From a virus, in the IMG/VR virus record IMGVR_UViG_3300035188_001035, positions 28,963-92,962 of that record: a stretch of 64,000 nt of DNA; one strand, written 5' to 3'. A program made the position numbers and the translations under genes. Below are positions 1 through 9,566 of the stretch, one piece after another; within the stretch, counting starts at the first letter, position 1; each line of letters begins with the position of its first letter. Below the pieces are notes generated by a model. The model was not told the DNA's origin. It was given only the letters and a program-made list of their open reading frames with translations, and did not search any database.

Positions 1-1
1 T

Positions 2-1558
2 TCTGGATTCGGCAGATACACAAAGGAAATACTATACAGACTAAGTAAAAGTAATAAATATGAGCTTGCTGAATTGGCTTGTTATCATAAAGATGGATCA
101 AAAACAAACGTACCATGGAAAGTATACTCAAACGTACCAAAAGACGATGATAAACAAAGTATAGAAGCATACGAATCTAATCAGCTTAATCAATTTGGTC
201 AATGGAGATTCGAAAAAGTATTATTAGATTTTAAACCTGATATAGTTTTTGATATAAGGGATTATTGGATGTTCTCCTACCAAGAACTTTCATGTTTAAG
301 ACCATACTATAAATGGATAATAGCCCCAACCATAGATTCTATACCACAAAAAACAGAATGGTTAACAACGTTTGAAAATGCAGATATGGTATTAACACAT
401 ACCGATTGGGCTGGAGACTATTTAAGGTCTCTAAATAGACCTATTAATGTTGGTCCGTGCATCACAGATTCTGTTGACACAGAAGTTTTTCAACCAGTAC
501 ACTGTACAAAAACATATCATAAATCTAGATATGGTTTACCAGCCGATTCTATTATTATAGGATCAGTAATGAGAAATCAAAAGCGTAAACTCATTGCTGA
601 ATTATTTAAAGTTCTAAGAAAATTAATAGATACGACAAATAATCATAATATATTTTTATATTTGCATACTTCTTATCCAGAAAAACAGGGTTGGCCGATT
701 CCCGAATTGTTACAAGAGCATGGGGTGGAGAATAATGTATTATTTACATATTATTCTATTAAGGATAATAGTATATTTGTATCAAAATATAAAGGCTCAA
801 AGATACCATCTCCGTCATGTGACGATGGAGTATCCATCTTCCCTAATGTGCAATTAGGTATTAATAACGATCAGCTTAATGATGTATATAATTTATTTGA
901 TATATATGTACAGTATGCTATTTGTGAAGGCTTGGGTATTCCTCAGCTAGAAGCTGCTTCTTGTGGTATACCTATTTTTTCTGTTAATTATAGCGGAATG
1001 GAAGAAATAACATCTAAAGTTGATGGCGTTAAAATTAATTATTTATTGGCTACTGAGTTGGAAACCGGATCAGATAGGGCAACACCAGATAATGATCATT
1101 TAATGCACGAGATCATGGAATGGATGCAAAAAACAACAAAAGATAAGCTTAAATTTTCACATAAAACAAGAGAATTATTAGTTCAAAATTATAGTTGGGA
1201 TATGACAGCAAAAACTATCATGGATGTTTTTGATAATATGCCTATAAATGAAGACATATGGTCTGTTCCAATGAATGCCAATACAAAACTATCAGTTCCA
1301 GATAATCTATCCAATAGAGAATTTGTAGAATTTATTATCCGTGATATTATGTGTGAGCCTAATTTATTAAAAACTTATTTTGCTCAAAACCTAATAAAAT
1401 CACTCAATGAATCTATTGATATCACATCAAATAAAAATAATATTCAAGCCAGAGAAGCGGTTATCAAAGCACTAGAGATATTCTTAAATAATAAAGTCTT
1501 TTGTGAACAAGTCAGATCAGGAAAAATCAAACTAAATGATAATTTCTTGTCATCATGA
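2..1558 (+). CDS. GT4-type glycosyltransferase, 5' end outside window
   Basis: The reading frame is open to the left edge and the first visible residues, SGFGRYTKEILYRL, look like the substrate loop near the start of GT-B glycosyltransferases. The start codon is therefore upstream, and the TTG at 74 is not a credible start. About 519 residues are visible. The GT4 donor-binding signature E-x7-E appears as EGLGIPQLEAASCGIP, followed by VNYSGMEEI. A C-terminal extension of roughly 150 residues follows the catalytic domain. The family retains a sugar from a nucleotide-sugar donor and transfers it to a glycan or protein acceptor in the cytoplasm. The stop overlaps the next start by 4 bases (ATGA), so the genes are translationally coupled. 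Sugar specificity cannot be read from the sequence. Confidence 0.85.
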   Translation, partial: SGFGRYTKEILYRLSKSNKYELAELACYHKDGSKTNVPWKVYSNVPKDDDKQSIEAYESNQLNQFGQWRFEKVLLDFKPDIVFDIRDYWMFSYQELSCLRPYYKWIIAPTIDSIPQKTEWLTTFENADMVLTHTDWAGDYLRSLNRPINVGPCITDSVDTEVFQPVHCTKTYHKSRYGLPADSIIIGSVMRNQKRKLIAELFKVLRKLIDTTNNHNIFLYLHTSYPEKQGWPIPELLQEHGVENNVLFTYYSIKDNSIFVSKYKGSKIPSPSCDDGVSIFPNVQLGINNDQLNDVYNLFDIYVQYAICEGLGIPQLEAASCGIPIFSVNYSGMEEITSKVDGVKINYLLATELETGSDRATPDNDHLMHEIMEWMQKTTKDKLKFSHKTRELLVQNYSWDMTAKTIMDVFDNMPINEDIWSVPMNANTKLSVPDNLSNREFVEFIIRDIMCEPNLLKTYFAQNLIKSLNESIDITSNKNNIQAREAVIKALEIFLNNKVFCEQVRSGKIKLNDNFLSS

Positions 1559-2661
1559 ATAATATACTATATATAGGACCATATAGAGAATTTACTGGAA
1601 TAGGTAATGCATCTAGAAAATATATACAGGCTTTATGCGACGCTGGATTCAATATTGTCTGTCGCCCACTATTCAATACTATAAAACCTATTATAGAACA
1701 AGAATTAGAAGATATTATTATTCGTTGTGAAAAGAATAATTTAGACAATTATGATACAATAATTCAACATGCATATCCACACCAGTTTTGTCATATCAAT
1801 GGCTATAAAAATATAGGTATAGTTTCTTTAGATAAAACTCATTATGGATACGATATTTATGAATATCTGAATATCGTGGATGAAATTTGGGTTGGTTCAA
1901 CACACGCTAGAGAAGAACTTATTAATGGCAACATAGATATTGATAAAATAAAAGTTGTGCCAGAATTTATAGATTTATCAATTATAGATGATTATAAACA
2001 GAAAAATATAAAACAATCTAAAAAAAACAAGTTTATGTTTTATACCATATCAGATTTTACTAATAAAAAAAATCTACAAACTTTGATTCTAGCATTCTTT
2101 ATTATTGCTATAGAATTTCCAGATACTGGACTACTGATTAAAACTAAAAATACAAATAATGATAGTAGTAACTTAACATCTTTATTGACCTATGAAATAG
2201 ATAAAATAATAGATTCATTACCTTTTAAGATCGATAAAAATATAACATACCCAACACTTATAGTAGGGGAAACTAAATATGATAATATACTATATATACA
2301 TAATAATTGCGATTGTTATATAGATATATCGTCCGGAGAAAGTTTTGGATATCCAGTATTAGAGGCTATGTGTTTTAATAATCAGATTATAGTGAATAAG
2401 AATTCTGGTTCTTCAGATATAGTTAAGGGTACAAAATTCTATGGAGTAGAATCAACCCCTAAAAATGCTCACGATAATAGTCATCCATATTGGATATATA
2501 ATTCTTTTCATCATAAATATTATGTTCCGGAACTTGATAGTTTGGTTATGCAAATGAAGCGAGCTTTAAGTGAGTCTCTTTCAGAAAAGTCTGAGCGAAT
2601 AGAATCACAAAACCATAAAGTCCTAAGCTATTCTATCAATAATATTAAAGGGTTTATATGA
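1555..2661 (+). CDS. GT4-type glycosyltransferase
   Basis: This 368-residue protein begins NNILYIGPYREFTGIGNASR, the usual N-terminal Rossmann strand plus glycine loop of GT-B enzymes. Its C-terminal half holds SGESFGYPVLEAMCFNN then NSGSSDIV, which matches the E-x7-E donor site of GT4. Length is normal for the family. It overlaps both neighbours by 4 bases and so is part of one operon with the previous glycosyltransferase and the short genes that follow. Likely role: adding one sugar to a phage-directed glycan. Donor and acceptor are unknown. Confidence 0.85.
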   Translation: MNNILYIGPYREFTGIGNASRKYIQALCDAGFNIVCRPLFNTIKPIIEQELEDIIIRCEKNNLDNYDTIIQHAYPHQFCHINGYKNIGIVSLDKTHYGYDIYEYLNIVDEIWVGSTHAREELINGNIDIDKIKVVPEFIDLSIIDDYKQKNIKQSKKNKFMFYTISDFTNKKNLQTLILAFFIIAIEFPDTGLLIKTKNTNNDSSNLTSLLTYEIDKIIDSLPFKIDKNITYPTLIVGETKYDNILYIHNNCDCYIDISSGESFGYPVLEAMCFNNQIIVNKNSGSSDIVKGTKFYGVESTPKNAHDNSHPYWIYNSFHHKYYVPELDSLVMQMKRALSESLSEKSERIESQNHKVLSYSINNIKGFI

Positions 2662-3125
2662 GTATATCATCAATTATACATAAAACTCTATTAATGAATA
2701 ACACACCAAATGTATTATGGACATACACTGATCATAAAAATTTTGAAAAGCATATAGAAAAAGATAATATTAATCTTATAGATATGGAGGATACTCTATA
2801 TGGTATTTATGATATAGATCTTGTAGTTTGCAATAATAGAATGATAAATTTAGATAAATGTATAGAATTAGCACTATTTTTACATTGCCCACTAATCATT
2901 ATAGATCATGTTGAAAAACCAAATTATATATCAGAAGTGCCCAATCATTATATGTTCGAACCAGTATATCAAATTGCAGTATCTGAAAATATATGTAATT
3001 CATGGAATAGAATTCATAATAAAGTTATTCCATATAGTAATATATCAGATATAATAGATATTATTAAAAATATGAGTAAAGAATTTTTAAAAATCAAAAT
3101 ACAACCAGAAATTAAAAAATCATGA
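2658..3125 (+). CDS. Uncharacterised protein in glycosyltransferase operon
   Basis: The 155-residue product has no motif I can name. It alternates hydrophobic strands (DIDLVVCNN, CPLIIIDHVEK) with helices, as in a single Rossmann-like domain, and ends in a basic segment. It could be a lone GT-B half domain or a remnant of a larger glycosyltransferase. ATGA overlaps with the genes on both sides argue that it is translated with them. Function unknown. Confidence 0.6.
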   Translation: MSISSIIHKTLLMNNTPNVLWTYTDHKNFEKHIEKDNINLIDMEDTLYGIYDIDLVVCNNRMINLDKCIELALFLHCPLIIIDHVEKPNYISEVPNHYMFEPVYQIAVSENICNSWNRIHNKVIPYSNISDIIDIIKNMSKEFLKIKIQPEIKKS

Positions 3126-3559
3126 AAAAAATCAGAAAATATTTTCTATACACAACAGAACCCTCAAATCCAATTAAGGGTTTTGAATATTGTTCTATTA
3201 GTAAGTTTAGTAAATTCAAATCGCCAAATATAGATGAGTTGTTTGTTGCGGATCTAATTGATAATGTACCAGCAAATCAAAAAGATCAACTTGTCAAAGA
3301 TATCAAATCTAAATTAAAAACTAATGGTATTTTATATGTGCAATCATTAGATAGATACGCTAGTGCAGCATCGATTCTAAATAAACAAATAGATAATAAT
3401 TTTCTTAACACTCTACTATTTGCTAATAATAGGAAAACACTATCTTGTATGTCTGAAATAGTTCAATTATTAAATAAACATGGTTTTATTATAGAACAAT
3501 CCAAATTTATAAATGGTATCCAATATTTTATTAAAGCAAGAGCATCTGATAATGAATGA
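3122..3559 (+). CDS. Truncated methyltransferase-like protein
   Basis: The 145 residues resemble the second half of a class I SAM-dependent methyltransferase: a strand-loop of the type DIKSKLKTNGILYVQSLD corresponds to the region after motif III (LKPGGxLxxES), and a late helix-strand pair (IVQLLNKHGFIIEQ) resembles the C-terminal end of the fold. The N-terminal SAM-binding glycine loop (E/DxGxGxG) is absent. Either the gene is a degenerate remnant, or it has become a structural partner of another enzyme. It overlaps the previous gene by 4 bases and the next by 8. The methyltransferase relationship is inference from fold-like pattern only. Confidence 0.5.
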   Translation: MKKIRKYFLYTTEPSNPIKGFEYCSISKFSKFKSPNIDELFVADLIDNVPANQKDQLVKDIKSKLKTNGILYVQSLDRYASAASILNKQIDNNFLNTLLFANNRKTLSCMSEIVQLLNKHGFIIEQSKFINGIQYFIKARASDNE

Positions 3560-4220
3560 TATTTCGTATATCATATTAGCTTGTCATATTGATAAGGGGA
3601 TGAAATCCTTTGGATCAAAAGGCTTATTAGAATTTCATAATAAAAAAATTTTTAACTATCAAATAGAATGGATTAAAAAACAGAATCATAACAATTATGA
3701 AATAATTATTATCTCCAATTTTGATACAATAAAAATACAACGATCTTTTTCTGATACTATAAAAGTTGTTGAATGCGATACCAATCCTATTCTAAAAGGG
3801 TGTCTTGAGTCAAAATATAACAACTTAATTTTTATAGATTATGGATGCTTATTTAACCCTAAGATTTTAAAAAAAATACAGCACCTCAAATCTAATTACG
3901 CAATTACTATTAGTGATATTAATCTTGATATTGGATGTATTATAGATCATAATAGAATATCGCACATTTATTTGGATTTGCCAGATCATAAATTTAGTAA
4001 TATTTTTAAATTAAACCATACATCAAAATTAGAAATTATTAATAATAGTATTTATGATAGATCTAATCTTTTATATTTCGAAACATTGAATACTTTAATA
4101 AATAATGGAAATACGATAGAAAATATAATTATTGATAAAAAAGATTTCTTATACTTCAAACATATGGATCAAAAACATGCAATCAACAAATTCCTTAAAA
4201 GAATATCCAATCCAAATTAG
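3552..4220 (+). CDS. Nucleotidyltransferase / GT-A-like protein
   Basis: I chose ATG 3552, which begins MNDISYIILACH and overlaps the upstream stop by 8 bases. An earlier in-frame ATG at 3513 would overlap the upstream gene further without homology-like content. The N-terminus (YIILACH...GSKGLLEFHNKKIFNYQIEWIK) follows the pattern of sugar-nucleotide pyrophosphorylases: hydrophobic strand, a Gly/Lys loop and 'K-x-L-x-x-x-x-x-x-x-x-x-Q-I-E'. A strand with IFIDYGCLF follows at mid-protein. At 222 residues it fits a minimal NTP-transferase fold. It may make or activate a nucleotide sugar for the neighbouring transferases. The canonical GxGTRxxP loop is not intact, so activity is uncertain. Confidence 0.5.
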   Translation: MNDISYIILACHIDKGMKSFGSKGLLEFHNKKIFNYQIEWIKKQNHNNYEIIIISNFDTIKIQRSFSDTIKVVECDTNPILKGCLESKYNNLIFIDYGCLFNPKILKKIQHLKSNYAITISDINLDIGCIIDHNRISHIYLDLPDHKFSNIFKLNHTSKLEIINNSIYDRSNLLYFETLNTLINNGNTIENIIIDKKDFLYFKHMDQKHAINKFLKRISNPN

Positions 4221-4545
4221 TTTTTACTATAATCAAGTAACTAATGAAATTTTTAAAGACAAAAACTTTATAGAAATTAATGAGTTTTTATCTGATAAGA
4301 ACAATATAGGTAAATATACATATTCTATCTATACCGATCTAAATTTATTAAAACCTAATATCTTTGTTCCTATTTTTGATACAATATATTTAGCTTCTAG
4401 AAATCATAATGTTGTCCTAAATAGTACTAATGATTTTTGGTTATGCGATCTTTATAAACAAAACAAATACTTTTTTGTTGGATCGTGTGATCATAAAAGT
4501 ATCCAATCTATTGAATCTATTACGGAGATATCAAATGAAATATGA
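4177..4545 (+). CDS. Hypothetical protein, end of sugar operon
   Basis: The start at 4177 (MQSTNSLKEY) overlaps the previous gene by 44 bases, and a longer version from 4132 is possible. The 122 residues hold several beta-strand-like segments (IQISFYYNQ, NIFVPIFDTIYLA) and no motif I recognise. The next gene starts inside its 3' end at 4535. Its reality rests on codon pattern and tight packing in the operon. Confidence 0.4.
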   Translation: MQSTNSLKEYPIQISFYYNQVTNEIFKDKNFIEINEFLSDKNNIGKYTYSIYTDLNLLKPNIFVPIFDTIYLASRNHNVVLNSTNDFWLCDLYKQNKYFFVGSCDHKSIQSIESITEISNEI

Positions 4546-5326
4546 TAAATTAAACGATAGTCAAAAAGAGAAATTAATTAAAGAACTATACAGTATTAAA
4601 AAACAATCTTTTCAACAAATAGCAGAATTATATGATACATATCCTAATAAGATTAGACGAGATGCTAAAAAATTCAATATAGATATAAGGAATAAGAGTG
4701 AAGCTCAAAAAAACGCTTTAGATAACGGATCTCATAAGCATCCAACAAAAGGACAAACAAGACCAGAAAATATAAAAAGTAAAATTGGAAAAAGCGTATT
4801 AGAAAAATGGGAGAGTTTGGATGAGTCAGAATTAAAAACAATTAAACAGAAGGCACGGGATAGATGGGAAAAATTATCTGATGATGAAAAAGAAAATAGA
4901 ATATCTGCCGCTATACAAGCCGTTAGGAAAACTAGCAAAACAGGATCAAAACTAGAAAATTTTATTCATACAAAACTTGTTAAATCTGGATATAAGGTGG
5001 ACTTTCATAAGGAACAAACTTTATCTAATACCAAACTACAGATTGATATATTTATACCATCATTAAATGTTGCGATAGAAATTGATGGACCATCACACTT
5101 TTTACCAGTATGGGGAGACGATACTCTGCAAAAAAATATCAAATACGACAACAAGAAAACGGGTTTGGTACTTGGAAAAGGATGTGCTCTGATTAGAATA
5201 AAACAGACACGAGATTTTTCAAACGCACGAGCAGAAATTTTATGGGAAAAATTATCAGAAATACTATCTAGTATTAAGACTAAATTTCCCAATCCACAGG
5301 ACAGACTCATCAACATAGGAGATTAA
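4535..5326 (+). CDS. Homing-type endonuclease: HTH + NUMOD3-like + PD-(D/E)XK
   Basis: ATG 4535 is preceded by a GGAG site (acggagatatcaaatg). The open frame upstream lies inside the previous gene. Residues 10-50 form a helix-turn-helix (SFQQIAELYDTYPNKIRRDA). Residues 68-90 (HPTKGQTRPENIKSKIGKS) resemble the NUMOD3 DNA-binding module of phage homing endonucleases, with a second looser copy to about 131. The C-terminal part is a nuclease fold: D171 in QIDIFIPS, then E182-x-D184 in IEIDGPSHF with H188, close to Vsr/DUF559-type enzymes. Inference: a free-standing homing or repair endonuclease separating the sugar genes from the recombination genes. No interrupted target gene or intron is evident. 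Confidence 0.7.
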   Translation: MKYDKLNDSQKEKLIKELYSIKKQSFQQIAELYDTYPNKIRRDAKKFNIDIRNKSEAQKNALDNGSHKHPTKGQTRPENIKSKIGKSVLEKWESLDESELKTIKQKARDRWEKLSDDEKENRISAAIQAVRKTSKTGSKLENFIHTKLVKSGYKVDFHKEQTLSNTKLQIDIFIPSLNVAIEIDGPSHFLPVWGDDTLQKNIKYDNKKTGLVLGKGCALIRIKQTRDFSNARAEILWEKLSEILSSIKTKFPNPQDRLINIGD

Positions 5327-5327
5327 A

Positions 5328-6017
5328 ATGGTCAAAAACAAAAAAGAAAATACCGATACTAAAAATACTGTAACACCTAATGATCTGGAGTGGACTGATC
5401 ATGTTCTAAGTTTGTTGTCTGATGATGAAAAGATATCTGATAATCCTACTACTGATGGATTACGAAGAATATTTGAAATTGCATTAAATTGTACAGTAAT
5501 ACGATCAACTAGTGATGTTGTTCAGAGTCCTGATCCTAATAATGAAAAAAGAGCCACTGTTGTTCATACGCTAGAATATTCATCGAATGATAATAGTAGT
5601 ATTGTGAAAACTATAAGTGGTGCGGCCGATGTGTATTGGGGTAATTGTGATAAAATATATAGAAATCATCCTGTGGCCGTTGCCGAAACACGAGCAGAAG
5701 GGCGCGCATTAAGACGAGCTTTAAAACTACGCAAGGTTGTGGCTGCCGAAGAAATTGCAAAAGATATTGAGGATAATCCTGATGGTGACTCGGTGTATAA
5801 GGTTAGTGCTAATCAGCTAAACTTTATGGATGTTTTGGCCAAAAGACTAGATATTAATATGGCTAAAGTTCTAGAGGATGCTGGACATAATGATAAAAAT
5901 GTTTATAATATAGAGCATAGTATCGCTGTTGATATTATCAAAAAATTGTCATCATATCAGCAAAATATCCATAATATATCTGATGATATAAAAGGATACG
6001 ATGCTGGTTGGAAATAA
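5328..6017 (+). CDS. Candidate single-strand annealing protein (Rad52-like)
   Basis: The 229-residue product carries GAADVYWGN followed by HPVAVAETRAEGRALRRAL and KLRKVVAAEEI. A sheet ending in a helix with the ETRAxxRALRRAL pattern is typical of Rad52-type annealing proteins and of related phage proteins. The N-terminus (NPTTDGLRRIFE) and a C-terminal helical part (residues 150-229) flank this core. It starts one base after the endonuclease stop and is followed by a zinc-ribbon gene, an association compatible with DNA recombination. The Rad52 assignment is by motif memory only; another DNA-metabolism function is possible. Confidence 0.5.
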   Translation: MVKNKKENTDTKNTVTPNDLEWTDHVLSLLSDDEKISDNPTTDGLRRIFEIALNCTVIRSTSDVVQSPDPNNEKRATVVHTLEYSSNDNSSIVKTISGAADVYWGNCDKIYRNHPVAVAETRAEGRALRRALKLRKVVAAEEIAKDIEDNPDGDSVYKVSANQLNFMDVLAKRLDINMAKVLEDAGHNDKNVYNIEHSIAVDIIKKLSSYQQNIHNISDDIKGYDAGWK

Positions 6018-6026
6018 GGGCTATTT

Positions 6027-6356
6027 ATGAAACTAATCTATAAAGCTAATGAAAAACTACAATTTGAACTTGAAGCCGAAGGTCAAAAAGAAATATTCAA
6101 AGAACTTGCAGTAATCCAGGAAATATTTAGCGAAGATAAATGCGCATTATGCAACAAAGGTAATATTAAATTTGTTGTAAGAAATGTTGATGGTAATGAT
6201 TATTATGAATTAAGATGTCAGGACTGTGGAGGCATTTTATCTTTTGGTCAACATAAAAAGGGTGGAACATTATTTCCAAAACGCAAGGACGACAATAATG
6301 AATATTTGCCGAATAGGGGTTGGCATAAATGGAGCAAAGAATCTAAGGATAAATAA
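6027..6356 (+). CDS. Zinc-ribbon protein next to recombination gene
   Basis: The 109-residue protein has a four-cysteine zinc ribbon: C39-x2-C42 and C64-x2-C67, with strands between them ([18 protein letters not shown]). The basic C-terminus includes [15 protein letters not shown] and ends KESKDK. Small ribbon proteins of this form probably bind single-stranded DNA or partner the annealing protein, which is inferred from position, 9 bases after it. The stop shares its last base with the ATG of the long cysteine-rich gene that follows. Confidence 0.6.
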   Translation: MKLIYKANEKLQFELEAEGQKEIFKELAVIQEIFSEDKCALCNKGNIKFVVRNVDGNDYYELRCQDCGGILSFGQHKKGGTLFPKRKDDNNEYLPNRGWHKWSKESKDK

Positions 6357-9300
6357 TGTCTCCTGTTTATGTATCGTGTGATGGTAGAATATCACTAACA
6401 CAACACGGTGTAACAACAGATGAAAACTGTTGTGGCGGATGCTGTTCATACATTTCCGCAAATATAGACTATGTAAAAAATGGTCTGCCAACTAGCCCAC
6501 CATCGTACACTAATTGTATCCCTGATGGTCCATCAAAACCAGTTGTTATAAACGAAAATCCACCAGCAGGTATTTGTGCGCTACATGGTCTTCCTGGAAG
6601 TGATGGTACTTTTTCGCCCGGTTGTGATTGTGATTTTGCAAATAGAACCGATTGTTGTGCTTTCTATTGCGATGTTTGCAATGGATCCGCAATTGGTTGT
6701 GATTTTCCTCCTGAGTGTTTCGCGGAATGGACACCTCATGAGTATTGCTATTTGACCAATCCGGTATATCCAGAACAAATATATAATATGGAGCAATATG
6801 CATTAGCTTGGGCTCAAAATGCTGATTTTACAATTATTGACAGATTGAGTGGTGCTCTAAATGAATTAAAAACTTGTTTGGAAGATATGGGTTATCAAAA
6901 CGTAACAGCCAATGCTGGTCTAAGTTATATGCCAGGAACCGACGAACATGGTCATTTTGCTCCTATTGTCGTAGATAACCAGCCTTGGGTTCCTGTGGAC
7001 GAAACTGGACATACACATAATGAATACTTTTCTCAACAAAGATTAGAAGAAGAATATGGATGGGTATTTTATAATGGATATAATCCTGGAGGATGTGTAC
7101 CTGATGGAGAGTGTCATCCAGATATGCAAGCTGCTTGTGGTGGGCCGTGTGGCGGCAATGGTCCGTGTATAAGTCCGGTTATTGTAGACCCGATTAGTAA
7201 TTTGACGTGTCCTCCTCTGATAGTTGATTATGATAACTGTACACAATATTGCGAAAAACAAGACTGTTGTGTGTCTTTAGAACCTATTAGGATAACAGGA
7301 AATCTTTCTGCTAGTTGTTGTGATAATTGTGGGCGTCTTGGTAAGGCCAAATGCTGTACAGCATCCAGCGTTATATTTTCTCAACAGGATTTGGAAACTT
7401 TGAGTATTGGTACATCGGCCGGTAGAGGAGGAAAATGTGGAATTAATGGATGTTCTCCGGCAGTATCAGGAATAAGTGAATGTGATACGTTAGGTAATGG
7501 AATTTTAAATATGTGGTTCGAACCACTATACGAAGGATCAAATGAGTATAATCTTAAAATACTAGCCAGAGAATGTGCGGGATCAAATACTTGTGTAATT
7601 GGTCCATTAAGAGCTTATGAATCAGGATGGAATGAAAGTACACAAAATTATAATAAGCCTATAGATACTTGTGATTATTCTTTTGAAAATCAAGAAGCTT
7701 GTGAATGTGGCTATAGAGTTAAAAAATTATGTGTTTCTACAATCCAAAGAACTTTTAAATTTAATCTTAATACTAGACACGTTGAGTCTGTTTTTGATGG
7801 ATTTATAGCGATATATGCTCCCAATAATCCTAGATGGATGGTTCCAGATCCTCCAACAACACCTTTTGAACAAGATCTTTATAATAGTATATATACAAAT
7901 TATTGTGTTGATAAATATTTATGGCCTTCTTGTTTACCAGAGGATTATGGGATTGGAAATGATGGTTTTTATGTCAGAAAAAGATGCATAGAGAGTGGTC
8001 CGCGGCCGTACAATGAAGATGTTATTACTCCTGGCAATTTCGTTTCTGAATCAGAATCAGTTGATCCATCCTATCCATTTGCAGGTTATGCTTTATGGCA
8101 TTTTAGAAATGACTTGGTTCCTGGATGGGAATTATTTGAGGTAGACGGACCAGATTCTCCAAGAACACAAGGTCTTGCTAGTACACGATCTGCAATAATG
8201 AGAGAAACGGTATATGGTCCTCCAGACGAAAGTGCCGCAACAACAAAATATTACTATACTGCATTTACAAGAAGAGGACTTCCCGATTGGGTGGTATTTA
8301 CTGTTGGACAAGTAACAAATACAGATTGGACATATGGAGGTTTAACTACTGCTTGGCCCCTGGGTTCTGCTATATCGAATCATTATGCTGCTATGTGGGG
8401 TACTGCACCGGTCTGTGATGATATTGATAATCAATTACTGTTCGGTGATGGTGTTTGTGCTGGTAGATTTAAAGAATATTACTATCAATGGACAGTTTCA
8501 GAACAATTTCCTAATCAAGAATCGTCTTGCTCGCCAGTACTAACAAAAGACAATGAAATGAAAAACTGGGGCTGTGGAGTAATGATAGGCGATGAGTTTA
8601 TGCAAAATGGAGCTTGTGAAACAGGTATTCAAATTGTTGATTTTGCTAACGAACTCGAATGGTTGAATGTAATGAACAATTTTAGACCAGTTCCCCCATG
8701 GAATATTGAATTATTATTGGGTACTGATGCTGTGGAATATACTTGTGGATCAGAGTGGGGGGTATGGAATGATCCTGAGTGTGTAGTTGTATATGATGAG
8801 GAACCAACATGCGATCCTACTCCAACACCAGCACCAACATCAACAGAAACTCCAGTAGCATTTACTCCTACTCCGGGACCTACTGAACCATGTCCAACAC
8901 CAGAACCTACTCGTCATTGTGAATCGTTATCTCATGAGTTTGATAGTAATCAATGTCCAACTCCGAGTCCATCAGCTACTCCAACACCAACACCAACTGA
9001 AACTCCTACTCCGACACCTACTCCCACTGAGACTCCTACTCCAACGCCGTCGCCAACACCAAGTCCAACGCCATCGCCAACACCAAGTCCGACTCCAAGT
9101 CCTACTCCGAGTCCAACGCCGTCGCCAACACCGAGTCCGACTCCAAGTCCTACTCCGAGTCCAACGCCGTCGCCAACACCTAGCCCGACACCATCGCCAA
9201 CACCGAGTCCAACGCCATCGCCAACACCAAGTCCGACTCCAAGTCCGACTCCAAGTCCGACTCCATCACCCACGCCAAGTCCTACTCCATCGCCAACACC

Positions 9301-9544
9301 AAGTCCGACTCCAAGTCCTACTCCGAGTCCAACGCCGTCGCCAACACCAAGTCCGACTCCAAGTCCTACTCCGAGTCCAACGCCGTCGCCAACACCTAGC
9401 CCGACACCATCGCCAACACCGAGTCCAACGCCATCGCCAACACCTAGCCCGACACCATCGCCAACACCGAGTCCAACACCAAGCCCAACGCCGTCGCCAA
9501 CACCAAGCCCGACTCCGAGTCCAACGCCATCGCCCACTCCTTAA
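6356..9544 (+). CDS. Cys-rich protein with mucin-like SPTP tail (putative virion fibre)
   Basis: This 1062-residue protein has an N-terminal part of about 820 residues very rich in cysteine, with pairs and clusters ([28 protein letters not shown]), then Thr/Pro spacers with TETPTPTP, then 41 consecutive Ser-Pro-Thr-Pro units to the stop. There is no clear signal peptide. The tail is an extended polyproline-like rod with up to two hydroxyl residues per four, the composition of eukaryotic mucins and an obvious O-glycosylation substrate. The N-terminal part would be a folded, probably metal- or disulfide-stabilised head. It lies beside a second SPTP gene and the glycosyltransferase island. Virion surface location is inference from the similar protein in the tail gene run at 17-18 kb. 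Confidence 0.7.
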   Translation: MSPVYVSCDGRISLTQHGVTTDENCCGGCCSYISANIDYVKNGLPTSPPSYTNCIPDGPSKPVVINENPPAGICALHGLPGSDGTFSPGCDCDFANRTDCCAFYCDVCNGSAIGCDFPPECFAEWTPHEYCYLTNPVYPEQIYNMEQYALAWAQNADFTIIDRLSGALNELKTCLEDMGYQNVTANAGLSYMPGTDEHGHFAPIVVDNQPWVPVDETGHTHNEYFSQQRLEEEYGWVFYNGYNPGGCVPDGECHPDMQAACGGPCGGNGPCISPVIVDPISNLTCPPLIVDYDNCTQYCEKQDCCVSLEPIRITGNLSASCCDNCGRLGKAKCCTASSVIFSQQDLETLSIGTSAGRGGKCGINGCSPAVSGISECDTLGNGILNMWFEPLYEGSNEYNLKILARECAGSNTCVIGPLRAYESGWNESTQNYNKPIDTCDYSFENQEACECGYRVKKLCVSTIQRTFKFNLNTRHVESVFDGFIAIYAPNNPRWMVPDPPTTPFEQDLYNSIYTNYCVDKYLWPSCLPEDYGIGNDGFYVRKRCIESGPRPYNEDVITPGNFVSESESVDPSYPFAGYALWHFRNDLVPGWELFEVDGPDSPRTQGLASTRSAIMRETVYGPPDESAATTKYYYTAFTRRGLPDWVVFTVGQVTNTDWTYGGLTTAWPLGSAISNHYAAMWGTAPVCDDIDNQLLFGDGVCAGRFKEYYYQWTVSEQFPNQESSCSPVLTKDNEMKNWGCGVMIGDEFMQNGACETGIQIVDFANELEWLNVMNNFRPVPPWNIELLLGTDAVEYTCGSEWGVWNDPECVVVYDEEPTCDPTPTPAPTSTETPVAFTPTPGPTEPCPTPEPTRHCESLSHEFDSNQCPTPSPSATPTPTPTETPTPTPTPTETPTPTPSPTPSPTPSPTPSPTPSPTPSPTPSPTPSPTPSPTPSPTPSPTPSPTPSPTPSPTPSPTPSPTPSPTPSPTPSPTPSPTPSPTPSPTPSPTPSPTPSPTPSPTPSPTPSPTPSPTPSPTPSPTPSPTPSPTPSPTPSPTPSPTPSPTPSPTPSPTPSPTPSPTP
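8817..9541 (+). repeat. SPTP-coding repeat array, 41 units
   Basis: The uninterrupted SPTP part is 9050-9541, exactly 41 units of 12 bases, preceded from 8817 by looser Thr/Pro codons. Ser, Thr and Pro codons vary between units, yet a larger block of 48 bases (four units) recurs almost exactly, for example around 9083-9180 and 9300-9400. Growth was probably by duplication of multi-unit blocks. Confidence 0.9.
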
Positions 9545-9566
9545 GTTATAATAAGAGAATAATATT

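Noticed and set aside
8950-9537. Long Gly-Val-rich reading frame on the minus strand (GVGLGVGDG)
   Set aside because: It is the reverse frame of the SPTP repeat and has no independent ribosome site or non-repeat domain. The same applies to the frame on + at 17016-17456.
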